Assembly: GCA_023249675.1 (NCBI GenBank) | Contig: JAHFCE010000029.1 | Span: 1 to 37,335 of the forward strand | DNA: 37,335 nt | Reading direction: 5' to 3' | Origin: Elusimicrobiota bacterium | Lineage (GTDB): Bacteria > Elusimicrobiota > Elusimicrobia > UBA1565 > UBA9628 | Shown here: piece by piece, positions 16,326 to 24,352 of the stretch | Layout of the letters: the number at the start of each line of letters is the position of its first letter | Numbering within the stretch: the first letter of the stretch is position 1 | Made by a program: the position numbers and the translations under genes | Notes under the pieces: generated by a model | Seen by the model: only the letters and a program-made list of their open reading frames with translations | Told to the model about the DNA's origin: nothing | Databases searched by the model: none

Positions 16326-16334
16326 ATCCTAGCA
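16326..16334 (-). promoter_or_regulatory. Extended -10 (TGCTAGGAT) before the tatT/TRAP operon
   Basis: Minus-strand TTTTTGCTAGGAT ends 11 nt before the tatT ATG. The same TTTGCTA core occurs before several other first-in-operon genes in the window. No Shine-Dalgarno follows, so the mRNA leader would be only a few bases. Confidence 0.55.
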
Positions 16335-16343
16335 AAAACGCGG

Positions 16344-18014
16344 TTAATTCAGGCGGGAGGGCGGGCTTGGATCCACACCGCGCGCAGCGCTGTTGAACAG
16401 GCTGAACGCCTGGCCGCCCTTGATCGAGACGACCCAGCGCGAGCCGCCGCCGGGGCCGCGGTTGAGCGCGTAGGCGAGGTCGACGCGGACCACGCCGCCG
16501 CCGCGCGAGCGGGTCGAGGCTGCGCGCAGGCCGGCGCCGATGTCGGACTTGATGCGGCGCAGCGTGAGGTCGGCGTTTTCATCGGCGATGATGCCCGTGT
16601 CCACGAACACCGCGGCACCCAAGCGTATGAGATGGAACCACTCGCCCGCAAAGAAGAAGCGATCCTCGAAGTTGAGCAGGACGGCCTTGCCTCCGACGAA
16701 GCTGTTGTTCTTGTAGCCGCGCAGGCCGGTGCTGCCGCCGAGAGCGACGGCTGCGTTTCGGTCGAGGCGCTTGCCGAAGGCGCCCTCGGCGTGGCCGACC
16801 ATAGTGTGGTCGCCGCGCCAGTTCGTCTTCCAGAAGAAGTTAAGGTCGGTATTGGCGAGCATGTTCTCCCACTGCCCCGCGACGCTTCGTCCCGTCAGGC
16901 CGACGCGCCCGATCGCGAAGCGGCCGGGCGCGAAACGCACGCCCTGCTGATTGGCGGCGTTGAAGATCAGGCGGTCTCGGTCGCCGCCCGTCTTGACGCC
17001 CATCCAGCCGCCACGCACGGACAGTTCGTTGCCGAGGTTGAAGTCCTCGATGCGTTCCATGCGGTCGATGTAGTTCTCCTTGATGTAGTCTGGTCGGACC
17101 CAGGAGTAGCCGAGCGTCGGGCCGGAGAGTTCGCGGTCGGCGGGCAAGGTGCCGGGCGCGGTTTCGAGCAGCGGTTCGTACTGCGCGCGGTCGGCGTACC
17201 AACCGCCCTCGACGCGTTGGACGAACAGATGGTCCGCCGCAAGCCGCCGGCCGAGCGAGGCTTCGGCGACGCGTCGCTTCTGCCGGAAGCGGGAGAATTC
17301 TGCGGCATCTCGGTAGATGATCTCATCTGAGACCGAGCGTCGCCAGGCCGCGGCCGAGGCGCGCGGGGAGTCGAGCGAGTAAAAAGGGCTCGTCAGGGAC
17401 GTCGTGCCCGAGTCGCCGACTGAGCCGCGCGAATAGCCTCCGTTCAGGGCCAGGCGCGTGCCCAGGAAGCGCGGGTCGCCGTAGTTCAGAGAGCTTCCCG
17501 TTCTGTTGCCGGTGCGTCCGGAATCAAACGCGATGCTTTTTCCGTAGCCGAGGATATTGCCCTCCTCGATGCCCATGCTGAAAAAGTTCTCGCCTCCCTC
17601 CGTGCCCGCGTAGAAGCGCGGGTTCGTGGTCCAGCTGTCCTGGCTGCGCACGACCGCGTCGATGAGGCCGTCAGGCCGCTTCACCGGGAGAATGTCGATG
17701 CGCCGGAACGCGCCGTTTAAGCGCAGGTTTCGTTCGGACTCGATGACCTTCAGCGGATCCCAAAACTCGCCGGGCGCGAACAGGAGCTCGCGGCGGATGA
17801 CCATCTCGCGCGTCGGGTAGTGGATTTTGTTCGCGATGCGAAACGCCCACCAGTCCTCGCCGGGGACCGTCGGGTCGAACACATTGACGCGCTCCACGCG
17901 GATATCTCCGATCGTCGCGCTAGGAAGTTCGGGCGGGGGCTTGGGCGATTGGTCGGCGGAGGCTTGGCGCGCGAGCAGCATCAGCGCGAGGAGGCTAAGC
18001 CGCAGCCTCGTCAT
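16344..18014 (-). CDS. Omp85/BamA-TamA-type outer-membrane protein
   Basis: This 556-residue protein has a signal peptide (~1-20) and a single POTRA-like domain (~36-128, including VIRRELLFAPGEFWDPLKVI and LRLNGAFRRIDILP). An Omp85 barrel follows, rich in amphipathic strands, with the family's VALGGSTGLRGYKNN motif (RGY) and a C-terminal strand region. One POTRA is fewer than BamA (five) or TamA (three), so this is an accessory Omp85 protein whose substrate is unknown. ATG 18014 overlaps the metF stop as ATGA; the longer open frame upstream is inside metF and is rejected. Co-transcription with metF looks incidental. Confidence 0.88.
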   Translation of the reverse strand: MTRLRLSLLALMLLARQASADQSPKPPPELPSATIGDIRVERVNVFDPTVPGEDWWAFRIANKIHYPTREMVIRRELLFAPGEFWDPLKVIESERNLRLNGAFRRIDILPVKRPDGLIDAVVRSQDSWTTNPRFYAGTEGGENFFSMGIEEGNILGYGKSIAFDSGRTGNRTGSSLNYGDPRFLGTRLALNGGYSRGSVGDSGTTSLTSPFYSLDSPRASAAAWRRSVSDEIIYRDAAEFSRFRQKRRVAEASLGRRLAADHLFVQRVEGGWYADRAQYEPLLETAPGTLPADRELSGPTLGYSWVRPDYIKENYIDRMERIEDFNLGNELSVRGGWMGVKTGGDRDRLIFNAANQQGVRFAPGRFAIGRVGLTGRSVAGQWENMLANTDLNFFWKTNWRGDHTMVGHAEGAFGKRLDRNAAVALGGSTGLRGYKNNSFVGGKAVLLNFEDRFFFAGEWFHLIRLGAAVFVDTGIIADENADLTLRRIKSDIGAGLRAASTRSRGGGVVRVDLAYALNRGPGGGSRWVVSIKGGQAFSLFNSAARGVDPSPPSRLN

Positions 18015-18880
18015 TTGCGGCGAAGCCGCGTCAGGATGTCGGTCGTCGAGCGCGAGCGGTTCAAGGTGTAGAAGTGGATCCCCGGCGCGCCGCCGTCGAG
18101 GAGTTCGCGGCACTGGCGCGCGCCCCACTCGATGCCCTCGCGGATCACGGCCTCGGGATCGGCCGAGAGCGGAGCCAAGCGCGCCTCGAGCTCGTCGGGG
18201 ATTTTCGCGCCGCACATCGCGACGAAGCGCTTGAGCTGGGCGTATGAGGTGACCGGCATAATGCCCGGAACAATCGGCAAAGTGACGCCAGCCGTTCTCG
18301 CTCGTTTCACGAACGAGAAGTAGTCCTTGCTATCGAAGAAAAGCTGGGTGATCGCCCAGTCAGCGCCTGCGGCGGATTTCTGCGCGAAATGCTTCAGGTC
18401 GTCCTCGGCTGAGAGCGCCTCGGGGTGAGTCTCGGGATAGCCGGCGACGGCCATCTTGAATCCCCCCCGCTTTTTCACGAAGGAAACGAGATCGGCGGCG
18501 TATCCGAAGTCGCGTTCGCCTGGGGGCGGCACCGCGAGATCCTTGGGCGCGTCGCCGCGGAGCGCGACCAGGTGGCGGATGCCGAGTGCGCTCAGGCGGT
18601 CAAGCACGGCGGCGATCTCCAAACGTGTGTGCGCGATGCAGGTTAGGTGGCAGGCCGTGGTGAGGCCTGTCTCATTTTGGATCCGGCCTGCCGCCTCGAC
18701 GGTCCTTTCCCGCCCCGTTCCGGCGGCCCCGTAGGTGAGCGTGACGTAATCGGGCCGCAGCGATTTGAGCGCCTTGACGTCGAGGACGAACCGATCGAGG
18801 TCCTCGGGAGCCTTGGGCAGAAAGAACTCGAAGGAAAAAACCGGACGCCCCTTGCCGAAAAGTTCAGGAATCTCGCGCAC
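18011..18880 (-). CDS. metF: 5,10-methylenetetrahydrofolate reductase
   Basis: This 289-residue TIM-barrel enzyme is of the usual bacterial MetF length. Recognisable segments are FSFEFFLPK near the N-terminus, DYVTLTYGAAGTGRERT, HLTCIAHTRLEI, LVALRGDAPKD, VAGYPETHP, QLFFDSKDYFSF and VPGIMPVTSY. It reduces 5,10-methylene-THF to 5-methyl-THF using FAD and NAD(P)H, feeding methionine synthesis or, in some anaerobes, C1 metabolism. The start is GTG 18880. A TAGAAT box ends 7 nt upstream and there is no Shine-Dalgarno. The stop overlaps the following Omp85 gene. Confidence 0.96.
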   Translation of the reverse strand: MREIPELFGKGRPVFSFEFFLPKAPEDLDRFVLDVKALKSLRPDYVTLTYGAAGTGRERTVEAAGRIQNETGLTTACHLTCIAHTRLEIAAVLDRLSALGIRHLVALRGDAPKDLAVPPPGERDFGYAADLVSFVKKRGGFKMAVAGYPETHPEALSAEDDLKHFAQKSAAGADWAITQLFFDSKDYFSFVKRARTAGVTLPIVPGIMPVTSYAQLKRFVAMCGAKIPDELEARLAPLSADPEAVIREGIEWGARQCRELLDGGAPGIHFYTLNRSRSTTDILTRLRRK

Positions 18881-18887
18881 GGCGGGG

Positions 18888-18893
18888 ATTCTA
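18888..18893 (-). promoter_or_regulatory. Candidate -10 (TAGAAT) for metF
   Basis: TAGAAT on the minus strand ends 7 nt before the metF GTG. A weak -35-like TAGACC lies 16 nt further upstream. The spacing predicts a leaderless or nearly leaderless transcript. Confidence 0.45.
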
Positions 18894-18912
18894 CTAAATG
18901 TGATCCAGGGGT

Positions 18913-21840
18913 CTAGGACGACTTGGCCTTCGCCGAGCGCGACTGCGACTGCGACTCCTCGATGAGTCGTTTATATTCCTCAATGCTGGCGGGATCGGTA
19001 TTGACCAGGCTCGCGGTCTTGAAGTCTCCGGCCGCGTTGTCGAACTTCTGCGAGGCGGTCCACACCGCGGCGCGGTTGCGGTAGTAGCGGTCGATCAGAG
19101 GATTGAGGGCGATCGCCCGGCTGAAGCTTTCCAGGGCCTCGTCGTGACGTCCCAGAGCGAAGTAGCCAAGGCCGAGGCCATTGAGAGCATTGGGGTCGAG
19201 AGGGTCGGTCTTGACGGCGAGAGCGTAGTTCTCGAGGGCCTTCGGGTACTCCTTGAGGAAATAGTATGCGTTGCCGGCGCGTAGGTAGGCCTCGGCGTTC
19301 TGGGGGGCGGCCTGTAGCGCCTTGCCGAGTTCAGCGGTAGCGGCGCGGTAATTGCGGCGCATGGTGAGCACGATGGCCAGCTTCACGCGGGCTTCGGCGT
19401 CGTTGGGAGCGAGTTCGAGGGCGCGCGCGAAGTCTTGTTGGGCGGCCTCAAGCGCATCCTGGGCTGCCAGTGCCATGCCCCGGCCCACGTAGGCGTCGGC
19501 CACGGAGCCATCAATCTCCATGGCTTTCGTGTATTCGAGCACGGCTTTGTCGAACTGTTCAGAGTTATGCAGCGAGTCGGCGCGCAGAATGAACACGAAC
19601 GGATCATTGAGGTCTTTCTGCATCGAGGAATCAAGATCGACGATTGCCGAGAGGTAGTCATCGCCCTCCGGGTGGCCGGCGGTGAAGCCGATGAAGGCGC
19701 TGCGTGCGTCGGGGTCGAGGCTGATAGCCCGAAGATAGGCCCGGTGAGCTTCCTTGTACTGACGCGACGCGGCGTGGGAGATGGATTTGGCGAGGAGGCC
19801 TTCGGTGCGCCTTATGCCGAGCTGCCAAGCGCTGTCGACATCCTCGATTGCGTGCGCATGCTTTTTGAGCGCGAAGTGGGCGAGTGCGCGTTCGAGATAG
19901 GCGGGGCCGTACTGCGAGTCGAGATCGAGGGCGCGCTCGCAGGCTGTGATCGTCTTGTGCGGATCGCCGGCGAGGCGGTAGGCCTGTCCGAGATAAGTCC
20001 AGGTTTCTTTCGACAGAGGTTCGAGATCGAGTGCGCGCTTGAAGTCAGCCTGGGCCGCCTTGAGCCGGCCGAGCGCGCCGTAGGCCAGGCCGCGGTGCAG
20101 AGAAGCGCTCGCCAGGCGTTCGTCGAGCTGGAGGGCCTGGCTGAAATCGCGCACGGCCTGCTCGTAGTCGCGCGCGCGCAGGCGAACGCGGCCGAGGGTG
20201 TCGTAGAGGGAGGCGTTGCGCGGGTCTTTTTCAAGTGCCGACTCAATGTCGTGCATTGCCCCGGAGAGGTCGCCGAGGAGGGACTTGGCGTCGGCGCGGC
20301 GCTCCAGGACGCGGGCGGCCGGGCCTTTGAGAGTGAGAGCGGCGTCGAAGGAGTCGATGGCCTTGAGGTAGAGGAGGTTGCGTAGGCGCAGGGAGCCGAG
20401 ATTATAGTGGTAGCCGGGTTCGTTGGGCTTGAGTTCGACGGCCTTCATCACGTCGCGCAGGGCCTTCTCAGGCTCCTTGAGCGCGTTCGCGTACAGAGCG
20501 CCTCTGCCGTTGAAGGCCTCGGCGTGCCTGGGGTCGGCGTCGATGGCCTTATCGAAGTCCGTGAGCGCCAGGGTCGGCTTGCCGACCCTGGCGTACAAGC
20601 TCGCGCGCGCCACGAGGATATCCAGATCGGCCGGCGCCAAACGTACGGCGCGTGTCAGATCTTCGAGCGCGGACTTTTCTAGGCCTATGCGCGCCAGCAA
20701 AGCCCCGCGCGCCGATATCGCCGAGGCGTTCTCGGGCTCGAGCTCAACGGCCTCATCGAGGTCGGCGCGCGCGTGCTTGAGATCTTTCATGGCTTCCCAA
20801 GTTCGTGCGTGGCGGAGGAGGGATTGAGCGCCTGAGCCGAGTTCGTGCGCGCGGCCGTAGGCGGCGAGGGCGTCCTTCCAGTTTTGAAGCGAAAAGTAGC
20901 GGTCTCCGATGGCGACGGCTGCCTCGGGGGTCAGCTCAGCGGAGGTCATGGCGTTGTGGTAGTCGGATAGGGCCAGTTCGCGCCGCTCCGAGCGCCAGTG
21001 CAGTTCGCCGCGGTTGTAGTAGGGCGCATAGTTTGAGGCGTCGGCCCGGACGGCCTCTTCGAAATCTTTGAGCGCTCCGGGTTCGTTGCCTAAGCGGAGC
21101 TTGACCGCGGCGCGGCCGAGCCAGGCAAATAGGTAGCCTGGATCGAGAGACAGGGCCTTGTCGTAGGCCTTCACCGCGCGATTGTGGTCGCCCGAGTGGG
21201 CGAGCGCGGCTCCGACGAGCGCGAAGGCGAGCGGGAAGTTTTTATTGGCGCGCAGCGCCAGGGTCAGGTCCGCGAGGGCTTTGGCGTCCTCGTGGAGGTC
21301 GTAGTGCGCACGGGCCCGCGCGTAGAGCCACAGGGGAGGCTGCTCATGCACGAGCGCGTCATCGAGATCGGCGACGACTTTAGCGAAGTCCCCCTTTTCG
21401 CGCCAGGCGCGCGCACGGCCGGCAAGTGCCGCGGGGGTTTGCGGGCTTGTCTTGAGCGCCGCGTTGAAGCTGGAGAAAGCTTGGTCGGTCTTTCCGAGCA
21501 GGAGAAAGGCGCCGCCCTGCGCGACGAGATCATCGATGCTCAGGGAGCCGGTTTTCGTTCCGAGCAGATCAAGGGCGCGCGCTGCGTCCGCCTTTTGCCG
21601 CACGCTATCGCCGACGACATGCCACAGGCGCGCGCGCAGCTCGTAAGCGGCGCCTAAGCGCGAATCGGACTCGAAGACCGGATTGACCGCGCGCAGGGCG
21701 TCCTTGAATTCGCCCCGCCGATAGAGGTTCTCCGCCTCGAGAAAGGCGCGGCGCGCCCCGTTCTTGTCGGCCGCCCGGGCGGGCAGGGCGGAAAAGACGA
21801 GGGCCGCGGCGAAGGCAGTCGTGATCAGCCGTGAAGGCAT
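18913..21840 (-). CDS. Very long exported TPR protein (975 residues)
   Basis: After a signal peptide (~1-24, ending PARAAD) almost the whole protein is TPR repeats, about 25 units. Typical copies are DHNRAVKAYDKALSLDPGYL, LKAAQADFKRALDLEPLSKE and YPKALENYALAVKTDPLDPN. The last ~30 residues are Ser/Lys-rich (SQSQSRSAKAKSS). I set the start at ATG 21840, which begins the signal peptide; the open frame to 22272 runs antisense within the aldo/keto reductase gene and is rejected. It stands alone between the reductase (57 bp upstream) and metF. Such arrays bind other proteins, and I infer a periplasmic or envelope scaffold. No partner can be named. Confidence 0.9.
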   Translation of the reverse strand: MPSRLITTAFAAALVFSALPARAADKNGARRAFLEAENLYRRGEFKDALRAVNPVFESDSRLGAAYELRARLWHVVGDSVRQKADAARALDLLGTKTGSLSIDDLVAQGGAFLLLGKTDQAFSSFNAALKTSPQTPAALAGRARAWREKGDFAKVVADLDDALVHEQPPLWLYARARAHYDLHEDAKALADLTLALRANKNFPLAFALVGAALAHSGDHNRAVKAYDKALSLDPGYLFAWLGRAAVKLRLGNEPGALKDFEEAVRADASNYAPYYNRGELHWRSERRELALSDYHNAMTSAELTPEAAVAIGDRYFSLQNWKDALAAYGRAHELGSGAQSLLRHARTWEAMKDLKHARADLDEAVELEPENASAISARGALLARIGLEKSALEDLTRAVRLAPADLDILVARASLYARVGKPTLALTDFDKAIDADPRHAEAFNGRGALYANALKEPEKALRDVMKAVELKPNEPGYHYNLGSLRLRNLLYLKAIDSFDAALTLKGPAARVLERRADAKSLLGDLSGAMHDIESALEKDPRNASLYDTLGRVRLRARDYEQAVRDFSQALQLDERLASASLHRGLAYGALGRLKAAQADFKRALDLEPLSKETWTYLGQAYRLAGDPHKTITACERALDLDSQYGPAYLERALAHFALKKHAHAIEDVDSAWQLGIRRTEGLLAKSISHAASRQYKEAHRAYLRAISLDPDARSAFIGFTAGHPEGDDYLSAIVDLDSSMQKDLNDPFVFILRADSLHNSEQFDKAVLEYTKAMEIDGSVADAYVGRGMALAAQDALEAAQQDFARALELAPNDAEARVKLAIVLTMRRNYRAATAELGKALQAAPQNAEAYLRAGNAYYFLKEYPKALENYALAVKTDPLDPNALNGLGLGYFALGRHDEALESFSRAIALNPLIDRYYRNRAAVWTASQKFDNAAGDFKTASLVNTDPASIEEYKRLIEESQSQSRSAKAKSS

Positions 21841-21896
21841 AGCCCACCCAGAGTAGCGGGATTCTGTTACAAATACAAGGCTAAATTGCGCGCGGC

Positions 21897-22904
21897 TTAG
21901 AGGTAAAAGTCGCGCACCCAGCGGTGGGAGGCGATCGCCGCGAGGTCTTTGGAGCCGAAGTAGTTGCCGTCGCAGACGCGCGCGTTGAAGGTGACGTGCG
22001 ACACGCGGCGCATCCCCGGAATCACGGTTGAAACCGCATCGAAGCTCAGTCCGAACTTGAGCGCGGCCGCGGCGAGCGTCTCCGCCTTGGGGCCGATCAC
22101 GCTCCGCGCGAGCTGGTCGGTGCGGCGGCAGGTCTCCGCCAGGCGCGCGCCGCCGAAGTAATGCGAGCGGAAATCCTCGGGCTCGAAGCGCGTCTCGGTG
22201 GTCAAGGTTCCAGTCAGGCTTCCCTCGTCGAACGGGCAGCGCACGATCACCCCCACGCCCCTGTCGAGGCACAGCGGCAGAAGCTTGTCGGCCGCGCGCT
22301 GATCGAACATGTTGAAGAGGACCTGCACGACGCCGACAAGGCCGGTCTTCACCAGCTCGATGGCGGAGTCGGGGTCGTCGTTGTTGATCGAGACGCCCCA
22401 GTGGCGGACCTTGCCTTCCGCCTTGAGCTTGGCCATCTCAGCGGCGAGCGCGGGCCACAGCGGGTCCTTGAGCCAAGCGTCATGCCACACGTGAAATTGG
22501 TACAGATCGATCGAGTCGGTTGCGAGATTGCGCAGCGAGCGCTCAACACTGAGGCGTACCCAGTCCGGCGGGAAGACCAGCGCCAGTTTCGCGCGCGGAT
22601 GGCCGGGCCATTCCATGTTCTTTGGCGCCACCTTTGTCGAGACGACGGCGCGCTGTCCGGCTTCTTTGAAGAGGCGCGCGATCAGGCGTTCGGAGTGGCC
22701 ATGCCCGTAGGCATAGGCCGTGTCGAAGTAGTTGATGCCCGAATCCAAGGCGGCGTGCAGGGCGCGCATGGACTCGTGGTCGTCCGTTGGGCCCCACATG
22801 GACTTGCCGATGCCCCAGCCCCCGAAGCCGATTTCGGAGACCGACAGCCCAGTTTTCCCCAACGGCCGGTGCGGCAGCTTCAGCGACGCCTCGCTCGCCT
22901 TCAT
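21897..22904 (-). CDS. Aldo/keto reductase
   Basis: This 335-residue (alpha/beta)8 barrel has the AKR signatures: LGKTGLSVSEIGFGGWGIG at the start, FDTAYAYGHGHSE with the catalytic Asp and Tyr, STKVAPK with the Lys, and LYQFHVWHD with the His. The C-terminal region ending GMRRVSHVTFNA fits NADPH binding. The family reduces carbonyls with NADPH, and the substrate is not predictable. ATG 22904 follows an extended -10 box by 7 nt. Upstream lies the 30-bp inverted repeat and then the methyltransferase. Confidence 0.94.
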   Translation of the reverse strand: MKASEASLKLPHRPLGKTGLSVSEIGFGGWGIGKSMWGPTDDHESMRALHAALDSGINYFDTAYAYGHGHSERLIARLFKEAGQRAVVSTKVAPKNMEWPGHPRAKLALVFPPDWVRLSVERSLRNLATDSIDLYQFHVWHDAWLKDPLWPALAAEMAKLKAEGKVRHWGVSINNDDPDSAIELVKTGLVGVVQVLFNMFDQRAADKLLPLCLDRGVGVIVRCPFDEGSLTGTLTTETRFEPEDFRSHYFGGARLAETCRRTDQLARSVIGPKAETLAAAALKFGLSFDAVSTVIPGMRRVSHVTFNARVCDGNYFGSKDLAAIASHRWVRDFYL

Positions 22905-22911
22905 CCCGGAT

Positions 22912-22920
22912 AATCTAGCA
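22912..22920 (-). promoter_or_regulatory. Extended -10 (TGCTAGATT) before the aldo/keto reductase
   Basis: Minus-strand TTTGCTAGATT ends 7 nt before the ATG. It lies directly next to the inverted repeat at 22926-22994, so that element lies just upstream of the promoter, where the -35 region would fall. Confidence 0.55.
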
Positions 22921-22925
22921 AATGG

Positions 22926-22994
22926 TGGTGTCAGGCCTATAGTTACTTCAAATTCCGCAATAAAGAATTTGAAGTAACTATAGGCCTGACACCA
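22926..22994. repeat. Perfect 30-bp inverted repeat with 9-nt loop
   Basis: The left arm 22926-22955 (begins TGGTGTCAGGCCTATAG, ends TTCAAATTC) pairs without mismatch with 22965-22994; the loop is CGCAATAAA. The arms are AT-richer than the surroundings. The element begins right at the methyltransferase stop codon (22996-22998) and ends 6 bp before the reductase's extended -10. It has no U-tract on either side, so a classic terminator is less likely. A MITE/REP-type mobile element or a transcription barrier fits better. Confidence 0.9.
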
Positions 22995-22995
22995 T

Positions 22996-23685
22996 TCAGC
23001 GCCGGACGGCGACGGCCATGCCTTCGCCGGTTGGGATCATGGCGCAGGATGAGAACACGGTTTCATCGGCGAGGAGCTTCAGCGCGGCGCGCATGGGTGC
23101 GACCTTGGGCGCGTCATCGTGGTCGGGCGGCAGGTCGTCGCGGTGCAAGTTTCCGAAGAGATAGGCGTTATCGCAGACCACGAAGCCTCCGGAGCGCACG
23201 TTGTTGGCCGCCCAGAGCACGTAGTCTTCGTAGCCGGTCTTGTCGGCGTCGATGAACGCAAGATCAAAAGGTCCCGAGGCGGACAGGCGGGGCAGAACGT
23301 CCATTCCAGCACCCGTATGAACGATCACTTTTGGCGTTAAGCCCGCGAGCTCGATGTTTTCCTTGGCGACTTTGGCGTGTTTCGGGTCGTATTCGATCGT
23401 GTGCAGCATTCCCCCTTCAGGGAGCGCTCGGGCAAGCCAGCACGCTGAGTAGCCGGCAAGCGTGCCAACCTCGACGATCTTCTTAGCGCCGCAGGCGGAG
23501 GCGAGGAAATGGAGCAGGCGTCCCTCATCGGGGCCGACGCTGATCGGCGGCAGGCCCTGGGATGGAGTCGACTCCCGGATGTCGCGCAGGACGCCGTCCT
23601 CGCGGGCGATCGTCTTGGTCACGAAGTCGAGCAGGGGTTTGGTTCGCTCCCCGAAGTCAAGCTGGGGGCGGGGTCGATGGGGCAT
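22996..23685 (-). CDS. Class I SAM-dependent O-methyltransferase (family 3)
   Basis: This 229-residue protein is of the catechol/caffeoyl-CoA OMT type. SAM-binding VEVGTLAGYSACWLA is at 71-85, acidic motif II is IEYDP (97-101), the metal-binding FIDADK is at 144-149 and CDNAYLFG is near 171-178. The Asp and Asn positions for the divalent cation are present (D146, D172, N173). It methylates hydroxyl groups of small aromatic or related substrates; the substrate is unknown. It is 3 bp downstream of a small unknown gene and probably co-transcribed with it. Confidence 0.94.
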   Translation of the reverse strand: MPHRPRPQLDFGERTKPLLDFVTKTIAREDGVLRDIRESTPSQGLPPISVGPDEGRLLHFLASACGAKKIVEVGTLAGYSACWLARALPEGGMLHTIEYDPKHAKVAKENIELAGLTPKVIVHTGAGMDVLPRLSASGPFDLAFIDADKTGYEDYVLWAANNVRSGGFVVCDNAYLFGNLHRDDLPPDHDDAPKVAPMRAALKLLADETVFSSCAMIPTGEGMAVAVRR

Positions 23686-23688
23686 GGC

Positions 23689-24024
23689 CTAGAGACCGAG
23701 CCACTGCAGGATTTTCCACTTCTCGATCGCCTCGATCTCGTCGCCGTCGCGGCGCAGGCGAAAGCGGCGGCGCAGAGCGCGCGCGTCGCGGCGCAGCGCG
23801 GCGCGTTCGGGTGCGAGCAGGCCCACGCGCTCCTGCTTGGCGAGGTAATCGGTGAACGCCAGGGCGTCGGCCACGACGCCAGCCTCTCCGCGCGGGCGGC
23901 AGCGTTGGGCGTGGGCCAGAAAAAGCGTCCGGTAGCGTGTGCCGAGTAGGCGCACGGTCTGGGGCAGATAGCGCGCGGTTTTCCAGAGGCGCTCGACTGA
24001 ATCGGCCGTGGACGGAGCTTGCAT
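23689..24024 (-). CDS. Hypothetical 111-residue basic helical protein
   Basis: I do not recognise a family. The product is Arg-rich and helical, with no signal peptide or TM; it ends EIEAIEKWKILQWLGL. It starts at ATG 24024, 7 nt after an extended -10 box, and its stop is only 3 bp from the methyltransferase start, so the two form an operon. Codon use and G+C match the neighbours, which supports a real gene. Confidence 0.65.
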   Translation of the reverse strand: MQAPSTADSVERLWKTARYLPQTVRLLGTRYRTLFLAHAQRCRPRGEAGVVADALAFTDYLAKQERVGLLAPERAALRRDARALRRRFRLRRDGDEIEAIEKWKILQWLGL

Positions 24025-24031
24025 CGGCGGC

Positions 24032-24040
24032 AGTTTAGCA
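24032..24040 (-). promoter_or_regulatory. Extended -10 (TGCTAAACT) before the hypothetical/O-methyltransferase operon
   Basis: Minus-strand AAATGCTAAACT ends 7 nt before the ATG at 24024. It has the same TGCTA core and short spacing as the other candidates, with no Shine-Dalgarno. Confidence 0.45.
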
Positions 24041-24352
24041 TTTAGATCGGCGGAGTCAAACCGCCTGTTTCCGGGGTAGGCCCATTGGGAACGGAGACCG
24101 TGGGATCCAGAGCGTGAGCCCTAGATGGACGCATGGCCAAAGGTCCTGTGAATAAGTGGATAAGTCCGTGGATAGCCGCATATTCGTCATATAGTGCCAG
24201 GCTTAAAAGATTAATTTTCGACTGATATATGTATCTTAATATCAGGCACTTGATTGGGACAAAGGACCTATTGAGTATAGGACCTACGGTCTATGGGCAT
24301 ATAGGTCTTGGCGGCGGAATCGTTGGGTCCAATGGGGGAGTCGCCGGGCGAA
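24041..24352. other. AT-richer structured intergenic region upstream of the helicase
   Basis: No supportable gene. From about 24140 the base composition falls well below the surroundings. AGTGCC (24193-24198) and CTGATAT (24222-24228) together match the continuous complement ATATCAGGCACT (24239-24250), leaving a 23-nt bulge that can itself pair AAAA with TTTT. Direct repeats AGGACCTA lie at 24263-24270 and 24279-24286, with a related inverted ATAGGTCT at 24301-24308. It may hold the helicase promoter and a regulatory RNA or operator. Confidence 0.5.

Noticed and set aside
21841-22272. N-terminal extension of the 975-residue TPR protein
   Set aside because: It would overlap the aldo/keto reductase coding in another frame; ATG 21840 begins a clean signal peptide.
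22926-22994. Intrinsic terminator
   Set aside because: A 30-bp perfect stem with a 9-nt loop but no U-tract after either arm; longer and more AT-rich than usual terminators.
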